DNA from: Catenulispora rubra
Lineage (GTDB): Bacteria; Actinomycetota; Actinomycetes; Streptomycetales; Catenulisporaceae
Length of the DNA: 64,000 nucleotides
Assembly (NCBI RefSeq): GCF_015356825.1
Contig: NZ_JAACYW010000008.1
Coordinates: forward strand, 1 to 64,000
Direction of reading: 5' to 3'
The position numbers were made by a program, and so were the translations under genes. Below, piece after piece: positions 55,591 through 64,000 of this stretch. The notes below the pieces were generated by a model that was given only the letters and a program-made list of their open reading frames with translations, did not search any database and had not been told where the DNA came from. Position 1 is the first letter of the stretch. Each line of letters starts with the position of its first letter.

Positions 55591-56220
55591 TCTCCCCGAG
55601 TCGGGCACCAGCAGCTGGTCTCCTCGATGCTGGACGACGAGCTGGTCTCCCCGGCCTTCGCCGAGCTGCTGCACTCGCGAACCGAAGGCGTGCCGCTGGC
55701 GCTTGAAGAGTCGGTACGGCTTCTGCATGCCCGCTCCGACCTGATCCGGCGGGACGGCGAGTGGATCCGGCGCACCCTCGACGAGATCGACGTGCCGCCT
55801 TCGATCCGGGACGCGGTCACCGACCGCGTCGGCCGGCTCAGCGCCGAGGCACAACAGATGCTGCTGGCCGCCGCGGTGCTCGTGGACGCCGAGGCGGAGC
55901 CGGTCCTGGCCCATGTCAGTGGTCTGGCTCCGCACGAGGTCGACTCCGCACTGCGCGAGGCGGTTCTCAGTGGCCTGATCGGCGAGGACGAGGCAGGACG
56001 CATAGCGTTCCGGCACGTCCTCGCCGCGCGCGCCGTCTATCACCGTGCCGCCGGACCGGATCGCCGGGCCGCACATCGGCGGGCCGCGGCGACGCTGGAG
56101 GACAAGCGCCCGGTACCCGTCGCGCGACTGGCCTACCACTACCAGGCCGCGAACGAGATGACGCAGTGGTGCCGGTACGCCGAGCAGGCCGCCGATCTCG
56201 CGCTGGCCGCGGGCGACCAA
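55591..56220 (+). pseudogene. LuxR-family large ATPase regulator, internal fragment
   Basis: About 210 codons read as the middle of a LAL-type (large ATP-binding LuxR) regulator. LVSSMLDDELVSPAFAEL at 55615 is followed by TEGVPLALEESVRLL, RDAVTDRVGRLSAEAQQMLLAAAVL and FRHVLAARAVYH, which is the region after the ATPase core and the start of the helical repeats. The N-terminal Walker A part and the C-terminal helix-turn-helix are absent. The frame breaks at about 56220, where it joins the protease fragment in another frame. No promoter or ribosome site is evident. It is a broken gene left by a rearrangement. Confidence 0.7.
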
Positions 56221-56221
56221 C

Positions 56222-56839
56222 GTGTGGAGCGCGCTGCCGAACGCGGTCTACCCGACCTTCCGCAGCGGCGGCACGAGCTGCGGCATGTACCAGATCGGCG
56301 GCTCGATCGCGGCCGGGTTCGGCTTCCCGAGCGGCAACACCGTGGCGCAGGTGCTGCCCGGTTTCGACCAGTGCGGCGGCGACACAGTGTCCTGGCTCAC
56401 GACGCAGCGGAGCCGCGGCGCGCTGGAGCTGGCGCCGGGCCAGAGCGTCAACGTCCGGGTGACGGTCGACGCCTCGCAGCTCACGGCGCCGGGCAAGTAC
56501 GCCGCGCTGCCGGTGAAGCTGCACGCGACCGCGCCCCGGTCCTGGGGCGAGGTCAAGGGCACGGTGACCTCGGCCGCGACGGCGGGCAGCGCCGCGAAAC
56601 CCCTTCCCGGGGCGACGGTGCAGCTGTGCGCGGCCCGCGACGCGGCGTCGGGCACCTGCACGCACCCGAGGTACACGGTCACCACCGACGCGCACGGCGG
56701 GTACTCGCTGTGGCTGCCCGGCCGGGGCGAGTCGCTGGCAGTGGTCGCGTCCGGCGCGGGATACGCCGCGCAGAGCAAGGAGGTGGTGATCCGCAGAGGC
56801 GGCGTCTTCGACGTCGACTTCTCGTTGGCCACCGCGTGA
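56222..56839 (+). pseudogene. C-terminal fragment of a subtilase-type secreted protein
   Basis: A 205-codon frame beginning inside a protein (GTG 56222 is in the middle of NVWSALPNAVYP). The first part resembles the post-catalytic domain of actinomycete S8 proteases (FRSGGTSCGMYQIGGSI, then a beta-sandwich LELAPGQSVNVRVTVDASQL). The second part is a carboxypeptidase-regulatory-like domain (GEVKGTVTSAATAG, PLPGATVQLC, TDAHGGYSLWLPG). The catalytic domain and signal peptide are missing. It is fused directly to the LuxR fragment, so this is a chimeric scar and not an expressed protease. The end at 56839 is a normal stop. Confidence 0.65.
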
Positions 56840-57618
56840 CGGACTGAAGCACTCCGGGTTCCCGGACAACCCCGCCTGCGGGATGGGTTCCCGCACCTCC
56901 CGCCCGACGCCTCACCGCCGCGTGTGGCCACCGAGTGGACCCCGTCCACACCACAGGCGGGGGTTGTCCCGGTTCCCTCGTCGCTGTCGGCGGGCTCTGC
57001 CAATCAGGTCGGACAGGCGGTGTCAAGTCGCACGAAACCCGGCCACAGCAGCAGCGATCCGACTTGATACCGCCTGGCCGGCCTGATTCCGTTCACGGCG
57101 ACGACAGCGATGAGGGAACCGGGACGAAGGCGACCAACACTCAGACCGGCGGCGGCGCGCGGGGTTGGTCATCCCTCCGAGCAGAGGCCGCTCGCCGCGC
57201 AGGCGCCTGCTCTTGATCTCAGGCACCCACCACACGCGGCAGACGCCCGCCCGCATGACGTGTGCGCAGTGACTCGGACCGCCGCGCGGTCGTGTACGCG
57301 AAAACCGGCGGCCGCCAGCGCGAAACGACTCGCACAACCGAACTGCGTCCCCCTGCGAGGTCATCAAACCATGCGCGAAGCCGTAAAAAGCCCTTAAAAC
57401 CCACAAAACAACCGCACCCGCAACGCCCAGCACCCAGCACCCAACCCACACACAAGACAGTGGCGCCCAGCTTTGACAGCAGGTCAGGCGCCATCGCTTG
57501 GCCCGCGTCGCGCTGAGGGGCACGCAGGGGTGCGGCTTCGCGGCCCCGGTGCGCTTCCGTCGCGGGATTCGCGTAGTTCCACGGGTTCGACCAGTCACTG
57601 GAGTCCCTAGCGTCGTTC
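56840..57618. other. Gene-free stretch
   Basis: Nearly 780 bp without a gene I can support. It contains the large inverted repeat (56966-57125), then A-rich DNA around 57380-57460 with short ACCCAGC-type repeats. Several frames are open on both strands, but none has conserved sequence, a credible start or the codon bias of its neighbours. Confidence 0.6.
56966..57125. repeat. 160-bp imperfect inverted repeat
   Basis: The left arm (56966-57030) and right arm (57060-57125) are reverse complements. The outer 24 bp match with one mismatch and the inner 30 bp match with four mismatches; about 13 bp in the middle of each arm have diverged. The loop is about 29 nt. It lies in the gene-free stretch just downstream of the chimeric scar. 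It could be a decayed miniature transposable element or a structured RNA; no flanking target duplication is clear. Confidence 0.75.
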
Positions 57619-57699
57619 GTGTCCGATCGAGAGCTAGGGGGATCTCATGCCGATCAGGTTGCTACCGCTGGGATTGGCGCGCTGTGCGGTGAGCGCGCG

Positions 57700-58983
57700 A
57701 TGACCATGGCGTATTCGCCGCCGCCGCCTCCGGTCGGCATGCCGCCGGCCGCCGCCCTGCGCGCCGCCAAGTCCGGCGTCGACCGTCGGCTGGCGCTGCT
57801 CGCGGTGGCGGCTCTGGCGGTGTCGGTGGCCGGGATCGTGTTGCGGGCGTTGCATCTGCTGCCCGCCTCGGCCGCGGTCGGCATCGGGTTCGGGGCGGTG
57901 GCGATCAGTTTGCGCATCCTGCTGTTGTTTTCGGCGCGCTCGGCGGCGGCCGCGCACCGGGCCAAGGTGCTCAACCGGGTGTCGCTGGCCGGGCTCGCGG
58001 TGTCGGGGGCGGTGCTGGTCGGGACGCTGCCGCGGATCACCAAGGCCGGCGGTATGGGGCCGTTCTTCGGCGACGTGTTCGCGCACGGCTGGACGCTGGC
58101 GATCGTGACCGTCGCGGCCGGGTCGGTGCGGACGTTCACGTGGCGGGTGCACCTCGGCGCCGGGCTCACCGGGCTGCTGGCGGTGAGTGCCCTGGTCCGG
58201 GTGGTGAACGTGCCGATCTACAACCACTACGGTCCCGACAGCCTGCTGGAGGGCGCGGTGATCGGCCCGGCCATCGAGGAGGTCTTCAAAGCCCTGCTGC
58301 TGGTGCTGATCGTGTGGCTGGCCGCGCGCCGCCGTGAGGTGCGTCCGTCGGCGGTGGACATCACGCTGCTGGGCATGTGGGTCGGCGCGGGTTTCGCGCT
58401 CTACGAGGACGCGATGTTCGGTCGCGGCGGTGCGCATTTCGGCGGCGCCGCGCCGTTCTCGGTGATCTTCCCGACCCAGGCACAGGTCAGCGGCCTGAAC
58501 CAGGTCGGGGCCGGACACCTGCTCTACACCGGGGTCGTCGGCCTGGGACTCGGGATCGGCGTGCTCTACCGGCGGCGCTGGCGGTTCGCCTGGCTCGCGG
58601 CGCCGGCCGGGCTCCTGGTCGCGTTCGCCGAACACGCCTCGTGGAACGGCAAGGCACTGGCCGGGGACGCGGCGCCGGGGTGGATCGGGTTGCTGTCGGG
58701 GGTGACGCTGTGGGGGCGGCTGTCCTCGGTGCTGCTGATCGGCGGCGTCGCGGCGATGGTCGTGGTCGAGTGGCGGCGGGCCACGAAGGCTCCGGCGTTC
58801 TGGAACGGTGCGCAGCAGCAGAAGCAGGTGGGTGTTCCGCACTGGCTGTGGCTCACCGCCGCTGAGAGTGGTCGGCGCAGTACGCAGCTGGCTCAGCTTC
58901 AGACCAGCGCTCCTCAATCAGTACCGCAATCGGCACCTCAACCCGGTCCGTGGCACTCGGCCCCGTTCGGAGGACAGCGATGA
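57700..58983 (+). CDS. PrsW-family intramembrane protease
   Basis: A 427-residue polytopic membrane protein (from ATG 57700). A short Pro-rich cytoplasmic start (SPPPPPVGMPP) is followed by about eight to nine transmembrane helices and a cytoplasmic tail. The PrsW metalloprotease motifs are all present: AIEEVFKALL with the EExxK Glu pair near residue 191, FALYEDAMF near 228 and HLLYTGV plus FAEHASWNG near 270-310, which contribute metal-binding His and Glu. PrsW-type proteases cut membrane proteins such as anti-sigma factors. The frame extends to GTG 57619, but that part looks non-coding. The stop overlaps the Pro-rich partner gene as ATGA. The target protein is unknown. Confidence 0.88.
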   Translation: MTMAYSPPPPPVGMPPAAALRAAKSGVDRRLALLAVAALAVSVAGIVLRALHLLPASAAVGIGFGAVAISLRILLLFSARSAAAAHRAKVLNRVSLAGLAVSGAVLVGTLPRITKAGGMGPFFGDVFAHGWTLAIVTVAAGSVRTFTWRVHLGAGLTGLLAVSALVRVVNVPIYNHYGPDSLLEGAVIGPAIEEVFKALLLVLIVWLAARRREVRPSAVDITLLGMWVGAGFALYEDAMFGRGGAHFGGAAPFSVIFPTQAQVSGLNQVGAGHLLYTGVVGLGLGIGVLYRRRWRFAWLAAPAGLLVAFAEHASWNGKALAGDAAPGWIGLLSGVTLWGRLSSVLLIGGVAAMVVVEWRRATKAPAFWNGAQQQKQVGVPHWLWLTAAESGRRSTQLAQLQTSAPQSVPQSAPQPGPWHSAPFGGQR

Positions 58984-60020
58984 GTTCACTACTCCAGACC
59001 ATCTTCGACCTCTGGCACAACACCGCCGCGGCACCGAGCGCCAACCAGGCCGACGCGTCGACGGCCGCGGCGACCGGCACTGCCGCCGCAGCACCTGCCC
59101 TGACCGCCTCGGCTCCAGCGCCGACCCCGCCCGCTTCGCCGCCTGCCTCATCGGGTTCGCAGTCCGCTGACGCCGGCGCAGGCGGCGGTGCCGATGGTGG
59201 CGCTGGTGGCGGCACCGACGCCGGCCCGCAACAGCCCCCGCCGTACCGGCCCATGCCCGACATCATGGCCAGGCCGCCCGGCGGCCTCATCCTCGACGCC
59301 GGCCCGGACCCCGACCCGGCCCACTTGCGGGACCCCTACTTCTTCCCGTCCACGCCCGCCGACAGCCTGCCGGGACCGCAGTCCTACGACTCGCCGGACT
59401 ACGATCCGCGCTTCCAGCACGACCCGAGCGGCGCCCAGCCGCCGGGGCCGGACTGGGCCGTCGGCCTCCAGTGGGACACCACGGCGCCGTCGCCGGGGAC
59501 GCCTCAGTTCAACGCCCAGACCCCGGGCATGTTCGAGGGCTCCGGCAACTGGCAGTTCGACCCGACCAAGCCCCCGATCCCGCCCAACCCGGCACCGACG
59601 CCGCCGCCGCTGCTGAACCAGCCGGGCCCGCAACCGCCGATGGCGCACGTCCAGAGCATGACCCACGTCCAGAGCACGACGCACGTGGAGAGCACGACGC
59701 ACATGGAGAGCCAGAACTTGACCCCGTCGTTCCACAACAACGCGATCCTCAACCCCGACGGCACCAGCAGCACCCACTACCCGGACGGCACACAGGACGT
59801 GCGCGCCCCCGACGGCACCTGCTGGCGCCTGGCCCCGAGCGGCACGGTCACGCAATCGTGGCAGGAGCCCCCGGCGCCGCAGTGGCAGCCGCCGCAGTCC
59901 GTGGCGGCGGCGCAACCCGACGGCGGCATGGTCGTCTACCACCCCGACGGCAGCAAGGAGCTGTGGCATGGCGGCACGGCGGTCGCCCGGTTCGACGCGA
60001 CCGGGCACCCGAGCACGTGA
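58980..60020 (+). CDS. Pro-rich repeat protein coupled to PrsW
   Basis: A 346-residue protein with no signal peptide or clear transmembrane helix. It is low in complexity: an Ala/Pro/Thr-rich start (30-90), a Pro/Asp-rich middle with GPDPDPAHLRDPYFF and DSPDYDPRFQHDPSG, then four 6-residue units (HVQSMT, HVQSTT, HVESTT, HMES) made by 18-bp DNA repeats at 59646-59711, and a C-terminal pattern of YPDGTQDVRAPDGTCW-type blades (NPDGTSSTHYPDG, YHPDGSKELWHGG). The end resembles beta-strand YD-like repeats. ATG 58980 overlaps the PrsW stop, with CGGAGGA upstream, so the two proteins are made together and may interact. Function unknown. Confidence 0.75.
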   Translation: MSSLLQTIFDLWHNTAAAPSANQADASTAAATGTAAAAPALTASAPAPTPPASPPASSGSQSADAGAGGGADGGAGGGTDAGPQQPPPYRPMPDIMARPPGGLILDAGPDPDPAHLRDPYFFPSTPADSLPGPQSYDSPDYDPRFQHDPSGAQPPGPDWAVGLQWDTTAPSPGTPQFNAQTPGMFEGSGNWQFDPTKPPIPPNPAPTPPPLLNQPGPQPPMAHVQSMTHVQSTTHVESTTHMESQNLTPSFHNNAILNPDGTSSTHYPDGTQDVRAPDGTCWRLAPSGTVTQSWQEPPAPQWQPPQSVAAAQPDGGMVVYHPDGSKELWHGGTAVARFDATGHPST

Positions 60021-60386
60021 GCTAGCCGCAAGGGCCACCACAAGCCGCCGGCCCGCCGCAGGCAATGACGCCTGCGGCGGGCCGGCGCCACTACCACGCG
60101 GCGATGCGGCCTGCTCCGAACACGCCACTCGCCGCCTCCGTGTCCCCGGACGCCAGAAGGCCAGGGAGCCAGCGGACCACGGAGCCAGGGCACCAGGGCA
60201 CCACGGCGGAGTACTGACATACCGCTCGACCTGTCCAGGCGAGGTGTTCAGGTTCGAGCGGGGCGGCGAACGCCCCGAACGGTGATGCCGCGGCCGACCA
60301 GCGCCGCCGCTTTCAGCAGGAGCAAAGCCACAACCCGTCCGTCAGTACCAGGGGCGCAGCCGGTCCGTGGACAGGGGGAGAGCCGC
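60021..60386. other. Intergenic with hairpin terminator
   Basis: About 365 bp without a gene. It begins with the hairpin at 60047-60086, followed by GC-rich DNA with open frames that show no conserved features, and ends with the GGGGGAG ribosome site of the next gene. Confidence 0.6.
60047..60086. terminator. 17-bp perfect hairpin
   Basis: A perfect 17-bp stem (60047-60063 and 60070-60086) with a 6-nt loop (AATGAC) follows 27 bp after the Pro-rich gene stop. It should end the PrsW operon transcript. Confidence 0.75.
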
Positions 60387-61106
60387 ATGGTGTCACTGAA
60401 GCCGCAGCCCGTGGAAACCCGTCGCGGGCTGATCTTGATGTGGCTCGGCACCGCGATCTTCTTGATCGCCTTGCCCTTGCCGCTGTTCGGGGCCAAGTTC
60501 AACCCGCCAGGCGGCTCCCAAGTACTGGGTGGTCACCGCATCACCGCGTTCGACTTCCACGCGAGCAGCCTGCAGTTCGCCCACGCGGCGCCGGAGTCAC
60601 GACTGTGGGATCTCATCTTCCTGCTGATCGCGGGCACCCTGCTCAGGACCGCGGTCGTCGTCACAGACCGACTCGGCATCAATGTGTCGAAGGTCGATTC
60701 GGTACACGCCGTGGCGAAGGTCATCCACGGTGCCATGGCCAGCATCGTCGCTCTCGGCTGGGTCCTGGTCCTGGGCGGGCTCATCCTCCTGACGAGCACG
60801 CCCATCGCGCGCCCCGCCGTGCCGGCGACCGGTGAAGCGGGCATCCTGCCGTCCTTCGAGCATCCGACGTCGACGGCCGTCCCCACCTTCGAAACCCCCT
60901 GGTTCACCGTCTCGCTCGGCATCGGGATGGCCGTGCTGGCCGTCGGCATCATCCTGTCGCTGTTGTCGCTGGGAGCCTACGCTCCCCTGTCGATCATGCT
61001 CTACATCATCAGCGTGATCGTCCTGGCGATCGTGCACCACCTCTTCCACCAGCCGACGGTCGACTCCGTCTGTCACTGGCTGCAAACCCACCTGCTCGTG
61101 ACCTGA
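60387..61106 (+). CDS. Hypothetical four-helix membrane protein
   Basis: A 239-residue integral membrane protein. Transmembrane segments are near 15-36 (LILMWLGTAIFLIALPLPLF), 74-93, 118-140 and 175-195, perhaps with a fifth near 200-222, and HHLFHQPTVD marks the C-terminal end. Between helices there is an extracytoplasmic loop FHASSLQFAHAAPESRLW. No family can be named. ATG 60387 has AGGGGGAG before it; the longer open frame from 60282 has no ribosome site and different composition. It stands alone between a terminator hairpin and the ROK regulator. Confidence 0.6.
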   Translation: MVSLKPQPVETRRGLILMWLGTAIFLIALPLPLFGAKFNPPGGSQVLGGHRITAFDFHASSLQFAHAAPESRLWDLIFLLIAGTLLRTAVVVTDRLGINVSKVDSVHAVAKVIHGAMASIVALGWVLVLGGLILLTSTPIARPAVPATGEAGILPSFEHPTSTAVPTFETPWFTVSLGIGMAVLAVGIILSLLSLGAYAPLSIMLYIISVIVLAIVHHLFHQPTVDSVCHWLQTHLLVT

Positions 61107-61242
61107 CGACCTGACCCGGTCACAGGGGGAATGGATTCCGCCCCGACGGTCCACCGCATATGCTCTTGTTCTCCCCTCTCTCGGCAATCGCGCCTCGGTC
61201 GGGAGCGACCCTTCATTCACGCTTTGAAACAACGAGGAGCCG

Positions 61243-62472
61243 ATGCACGGCCGAAGAAGCGGGACGCTCAGGGACCTGCGACGCGAGAACCGGTCGGCGG
61301 TCCTGTGGTCGCTGTATTTCGACCGGCCGCGCAGCCGTCAGGACCTCGGCGCCGCGACCGGCCTGAGTCCGGCGTCGGTGACCAACGTGGTGCGCGAGCT
61401 GCTCGACGAGGGCATCGTCACCGAGGTCGGATCGCAGGATTCGGACGGCGGGCGACCGCGCCGGCTGCTGGACGTCTACGCCGAGCACGGGTTCGTGATC
61501 GGCGTGGACGTCGGCGAGACGCGGGTGCAGGCCGGGTTGTACGACCTGACGCTGGTCGAGCGGGCGAAGGCCGAGCGGCCGTTCGGCCCGGGCGAGCACG
61601 ACGTGGCCGCGGCGGTGCAGGCCATCGCGGACACCCTGCACGCCGTCCTCGCCGACGCCGCGGTGGACCCCGCAGCGGTCCTCGGCGTCGGCATCGGCGT
61701 CCCGGCCATCGTGGAGCAGGGCCCTGAGGCGGTGGTGCACGGCCAGACCTTCGGCTGGAACGCCGTGCCGCTGGAGCGGTTGCTGCGCGCCCACACCGAC
61801 CTGCCGCTGCGGTTCGAGAACTGCGCCAAGACGACCGGCCAGGCCGAGCTGTGGTTCGGGGCCGGACGCGGCGCGCGCACCGCGGCGGTGGCGCTGATCG
61901 GGTCCGGCGTCGGCGCCTCGCTGGTCTCCGGCGGGAGCATCTACCGGGGCGTCAACTCCAGCGCGGGCGAATGGGGCCACACGACGATCATCGCCGACGG
62001 GCGGCGGTGCCGGTGCGGCTCGTCCGGTTGCCTGGAAGCCTACGTCGGCGCCGAGGCGATCCTGGAGCGTTTCGCCGACCCGGCGGCGGCCATGTCCGTG
62101 GCCGACTCCGCATCCGCATCCGCATCCGCCGGCGACGCCGAGTCGGCGCTCGCGGCCCTGGTCGCGATGGACGAGTCGCCGGCCGCGCAGGCTCTGCTGG
62201 CGCAGACCGCGGAATACCTCGGCATCGGCATCGCAAATCTGGTCAACCTGTTCAATCCGGAGCGGGTGATCCTGGCCGGCTGGGCCGGCCTGATGCTCGG
62301 CGGACGGCTGCTGCCGGCGATCCGCTCGGCCGCGGAACGCCACTCGCTCAAGCACCCCTTCGCGGCGACGTCGATCGAACTCGGCCGGCTCGGCCCGGAA
62401 TCGATGGTGCTCGGCGCGGCGACGCTGCCCCTGGAGGGCTTCCTCAACGGCGCCATCGGTCATCGGCCGTAG
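61243..62472 (+). CDS. ROK-family transcriptional regulator
   Basis: A 409-residue NagC/XylR-type regulator. An N-terminal winged helix-turn-helix spans about 20-75 (SRQDLGAATGLSPASVTNVV). A ROK sugar-kinase fold follows, with IGVDVGETRVQAG near 87 and the zinc motif GHTTIIADGRRCRCGSSGC near 243-262, followed by LEAYVG. The catalytic Asp position reads FENCAKT, with Cys after Asn in place of the kinase Asp, so it is a sensor and not an active kinase. ADSASASASAG (a 6-bp DNA repeat) forms a surface loop. AGGAG precedes ATG 61243. Such regulators usually control nearby sugar-use genes; the adjacent convergent glycan-binding gene is one candidate. The effector sugar is unknown. Confidence 0.93.
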   Translation: MHGRRSGTLRDLRRENRSAVLWSLYFDRPRSRQDLGAATGLSPASVTNVVRELLDEGIVTEVGSQDSDGGRPRRLLDVYAEHGFVIGVDVGETRVQAGLYDLTLVERAKAERPFGPGEHDVAAAVQAIADTLHAVLADAAVDPAAVLGVGIGVPAIVEQGPEAVVHGQTFGWNAVPLERLLRAHTDLPLRFENCAKTTGQAELWFGAGRGARTAAVALIGSGVGASLVSGGSIYRGVNSSAGEWGHTTIIADGRRCRCGSSGCLEAYVGAEAILERFADPAAAMSVADSASASASAGDAESALAALVAMDESPAAQALLAQTAEYLGIGIANLVNLFNPERVILAGWAGLMLGGRLLPAIRSAAERHSLKHPFAATSIELGRLGPESMVLGAATLPLEGFLNGAIGHRP

Positions 62473-62500
62473 GCACTGTGCCTACGGCCGATGACCGATG
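62454..62500. terminator. 22-bp perfect hairpin overlapping the ROK stop
   Basis: A perfect 22-bp stem (62454-62475 with 62479-62500) and a 3-nt loop. The left arm includes the last codons and stop of the ROK gene. It lies between two convergent genes and should terminate from both sides. Confidence 0.8.
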
Positions 62501-62525
62501 ACCGGCGAAGGAACCGGATCGAAAA

Positions 62526-64000
62526 TCAGCTGCCGTATACCTGGAACTCCCAGAGCGAGTACCCGTACCCGGTACCCCGCTGCGTGCCGTACATCCGCAC
62601 GTAGCGGCCCGTGCCGGTGACAGCGAGGTTCTGCGTGCCGCCGGTCCCGGTCGTGGTCGAGTAGACCGTCGTCCAGGTGGTCCCGTCGTTCGAGGTCTGG
62701 ATCTGGAAGGCCTTGCCGTACGCGTTCTCCCAGTACAGAACCACCTGGTTGATCGTGTGCACGGCCCCGAGGTCGACCATCAGCCACTGGGGGTCGGCGG
62801 CCACGCTGGACCACCGGCTGTTGAACGACCCGTCCGTCACGGCCGAGGCCGGGGTGCCGTTGCCCTCGACCGACGAGGCGTAGGCATCCGCGTTCAGCGC
62901 GAGGTTCGTACCGTTGAAGGAAGCCTCTCCGGGACTCGTGTAGATCTCGTTCGAGTCCGGCGAGACGCCAGTGGCGTTGTTCGCGGCGACGAAGTAGAAG
63001 TACGTCGTGCCGTTCTTCAGTCCGGTGTCCGTGAACGTCGTGCTCGTGCCGGCGACCGTGGCGACCTGCGTGGTGGCCTCCCCGTCGGAGATGGTCGAGC
63101 CGCGGTAGACGCCGTAGGACGTCGCACCGCTGGCGGCCGTCCAGTTGAGCGTGACAGACGCGTTGCCGGCGGTCGCCTTCAGGTTGCTCGGGCCGCTCGG
63201 TGCGGAGGCCGTCGCCGGGCTGACGGTCAGCTCGTCGACGCGCGAAACGCCGTGCCCGTTGGTCGCGCCCAGCGTGATCGAGTTCTTACCCGCGTTCAGA
63301 TGGACCTGCAACGCAGAGTGCTGATACACGTCGAAGCTACCGGTCACGGGGAAGTGCTCGGTCGACGTGATGACCGTGCCGTTCACCACAAGCTGCATGT
63401 CCCGGAACATCACCCCGGGAAACAGCCCCTGCGCGAAAGCGTACCGCCAATCGAGCGTATACAGCCCGGCAGTCGGCACCACGACGTCGTTGAACGACAT
63501 CGTGCCCTCCGCCGCGTAGGCCATGTCGACGACCTGGCCGCCCGGCGTGAGCGCGCCGGAGGACCCGAGCAGCTGCGGGAACCAGCCGCTCAACGTCGGG
63601 AACCAGTCGAAGCCGCCGAGCAGCGCGTCCTTGCCGTAGTAGACCAGCGAGCCGCCCGAGCCCGTGCCGGGCGTGTTCCCGCCGGTCCCGATCGGCGGCG
63701 GGGTCCGGGAGGAGTCCTCGGCCGACTTGGGCGACTCACCGCCGGCGTTGATCGCGGTGATCACGTAGAAGTAGTCCAGCGTGTTGCTCAGGTGCGTGTC
63801 GTTGTAGCTCGGGACGGTCGTCGTCGCGATCGGCGCGGCCGCCTCGCCGCCCGCCGCGGTGCCGCGGTAGACGTGGTACGACGTCGCACCCGGCGTCTGG
63901 TCCCAGCTCAGGGAGAGCGAGGTGTCGGGGTTGGCGTTGATGCCCAGGTTGAGCGGCGCCGGCGGCGGGGTCCCGGCCGCGAAGGCAGGGGCCTGCGTCA
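62526..64000 (-). CDS. Secreted FN3/CBM glycan-binding protein (5' partial)
   Basis: At least 491 residues, open to the right edge. Reading from the edge: a short segment TQAPAFAAGTPPPAPL that may be a signal-peptide end or linker, a fibronectin type III domain (LSLSWDQTPGATSYHVYRG, DYFYVITAINAGGES), a carbohydrate-binding beta-sandwich of CBM35/CBM6 type (VDMAYAAEGTMSFNDV, GLYTLDWRYAFAQG), a second FN3 (VTLNWTAASGATSYGVYRG), and a C-terminal F5/8-type-C (CBM32-like) domain (NLALNADAYASSVEGNG, WLMVDLGAVHTINQVVLYW, YSLWEFQVYG). No catalytic domain is in the visible part; it may lie beyond the edge, or the protein may be a binding module only. An internal ATG at 63764 is not the true start because the conserved FN3 continues upstream. 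Confidence 0.85.
   Translation of the reverse strand, partial: TQAPAFAAGTPPPAPLNLGINANPDTSLSLSWDQTPGATSYHVYRGTAAGGEAAAPIATTTVPSYNDTHLSNTLDYFYVITAINAGGESPKSAEDSSRTPPPIGTGGNTPGTGSGGSLVYYGKDALLGGFDWFPTLSGWFPQLLGSSGALTPGGQVVDMAYAAEGTMSFNDVVVPTAGLYTLDWRYAFAQGLFPGVMFRDMQLVVNGTVITSTEHFPVTGSFDVYQHSALQVHLNAGKNSITLGATNGHGVSRVDELTVSPATASAPSGPSNLKATAGNASVTLNWTAASGATSYGVYRGSTISDGEATTQVATVAGTSTTFTDTGLKNGTTYFYFVAANNATGVSPDSNEIYTSPGEASFNGTNLALNADAYASSVEGNGTPASAVTDGSFNSRWSSVAADPQWLMVDLGAVHTINQVVLYWENAYGKAFQIQTSNDGTTWTTVYSTTTGTGGTQNLAVTGTGRYVRMYGTQRGTGYGYSLWEFQVYGS

Noticed and set aside
57380-57460. A possible origin or attachment site in A-rich DNA with ACCCAGC repeats
   Set aside because: There are no DnaA boxes, no integrase gene and no tRNA end nearby; the repeats are too short to support a call.
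57023-57598. A minus-strand gene of 191 codons in the gene-free stretch
   Set aside because: It has no ribosome site, no recognisable domain, a composition unlike its neighbours, and it overlaps the inverted repeat.

Overview
The window is high-GC DNA with G/C-rich third codon positions, GTG/TTG starts, AGGAGG-like ribosome sites and large secreted glycan-active enzymes. It points to an actinomycete of the Streptomyces/Catenulispora type. The genus is a guess. I recognise no tRNA, rRNA, CRISPR array or intact insertion sequence.

Left third (1-20.2 kb): a stand-alone NRPS condensation-domain protein open to the left edge, then a secreted GH35 beta-galactosidase, a redoxin-like protein, a TPR-CHAT protease, a secreted GH2 glycosidase, an alpha/beta hydrolase with a LysR regulator, a secreted CBM/beta-helix protein, a frameshifted small secreted protein, two divergent sterol-type membrane proteins (EXPERA and DUF1295) and a SIS-like sugar isomerase. 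Short dyads lie upstream of the glycan-active genes, and hairpins sit between convergent pairs.

Centre (20.2-52.4 kb): a hybrid NRPS-PKS biosynthetic cluster, the main item of interest. The minus arm holds NRPS1 (A-T-C-T), coupled by ATGA overlaps to a two-subunit phosphonopyruvate-decarboxylase-like enzyme, with a cyclophilin lipoprotein downstream. The plus arm holds a Rossmann dehydrogenase-like protein, a fold-type-II PLP-enzyme-like protein, an A-T didomain, a ketosynthase lacking one catalytic His, a type II thioesterase, a lantibiotic-dehydratase (LanB) glutamylation-type protein, a KS-AT-KR-DH-ACP polyketide synthase, an MbtH protein, an ATP-grasp ligase, a C-A-T NRPS, and a C-A(Ser)-T-TE(Cys)-MFS fusion. 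Most plus-arm genes from 27.3 kb onward overlap or nearly touch. A plausible product is a small peptide-polyketide ending in serine that is cyclised, released and exported by the last protein. The LanB-like enzyme may use aminoacyl-tRNA on an assembly-line or precursor substrate. The structure cannot be deduced from sequence alone.

Right part (52.5-64 kb): a membrane-anchored hypothetical protein, a PQQ-propeller fragment, an NmrA-like reductase plus SMP-30-like propeller operon, a chimeric scar (LuxR-family ATPase fragment joined to a subtilase C-terminus), a gene-free stretch with a 160-bp inverted repeat, a PrsW-type protease with a Pro-rich partner, a membrane protein, a ROK regulator, and a CBM/FN3 glycan-binding protein running off the right edge.

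A recurring oddity is perfect short tandem duplications (9-36 bp) at gene starts, stops and termini, including a 16-bp repeat that supplies one gene's stop codon and the next gene's start codon.
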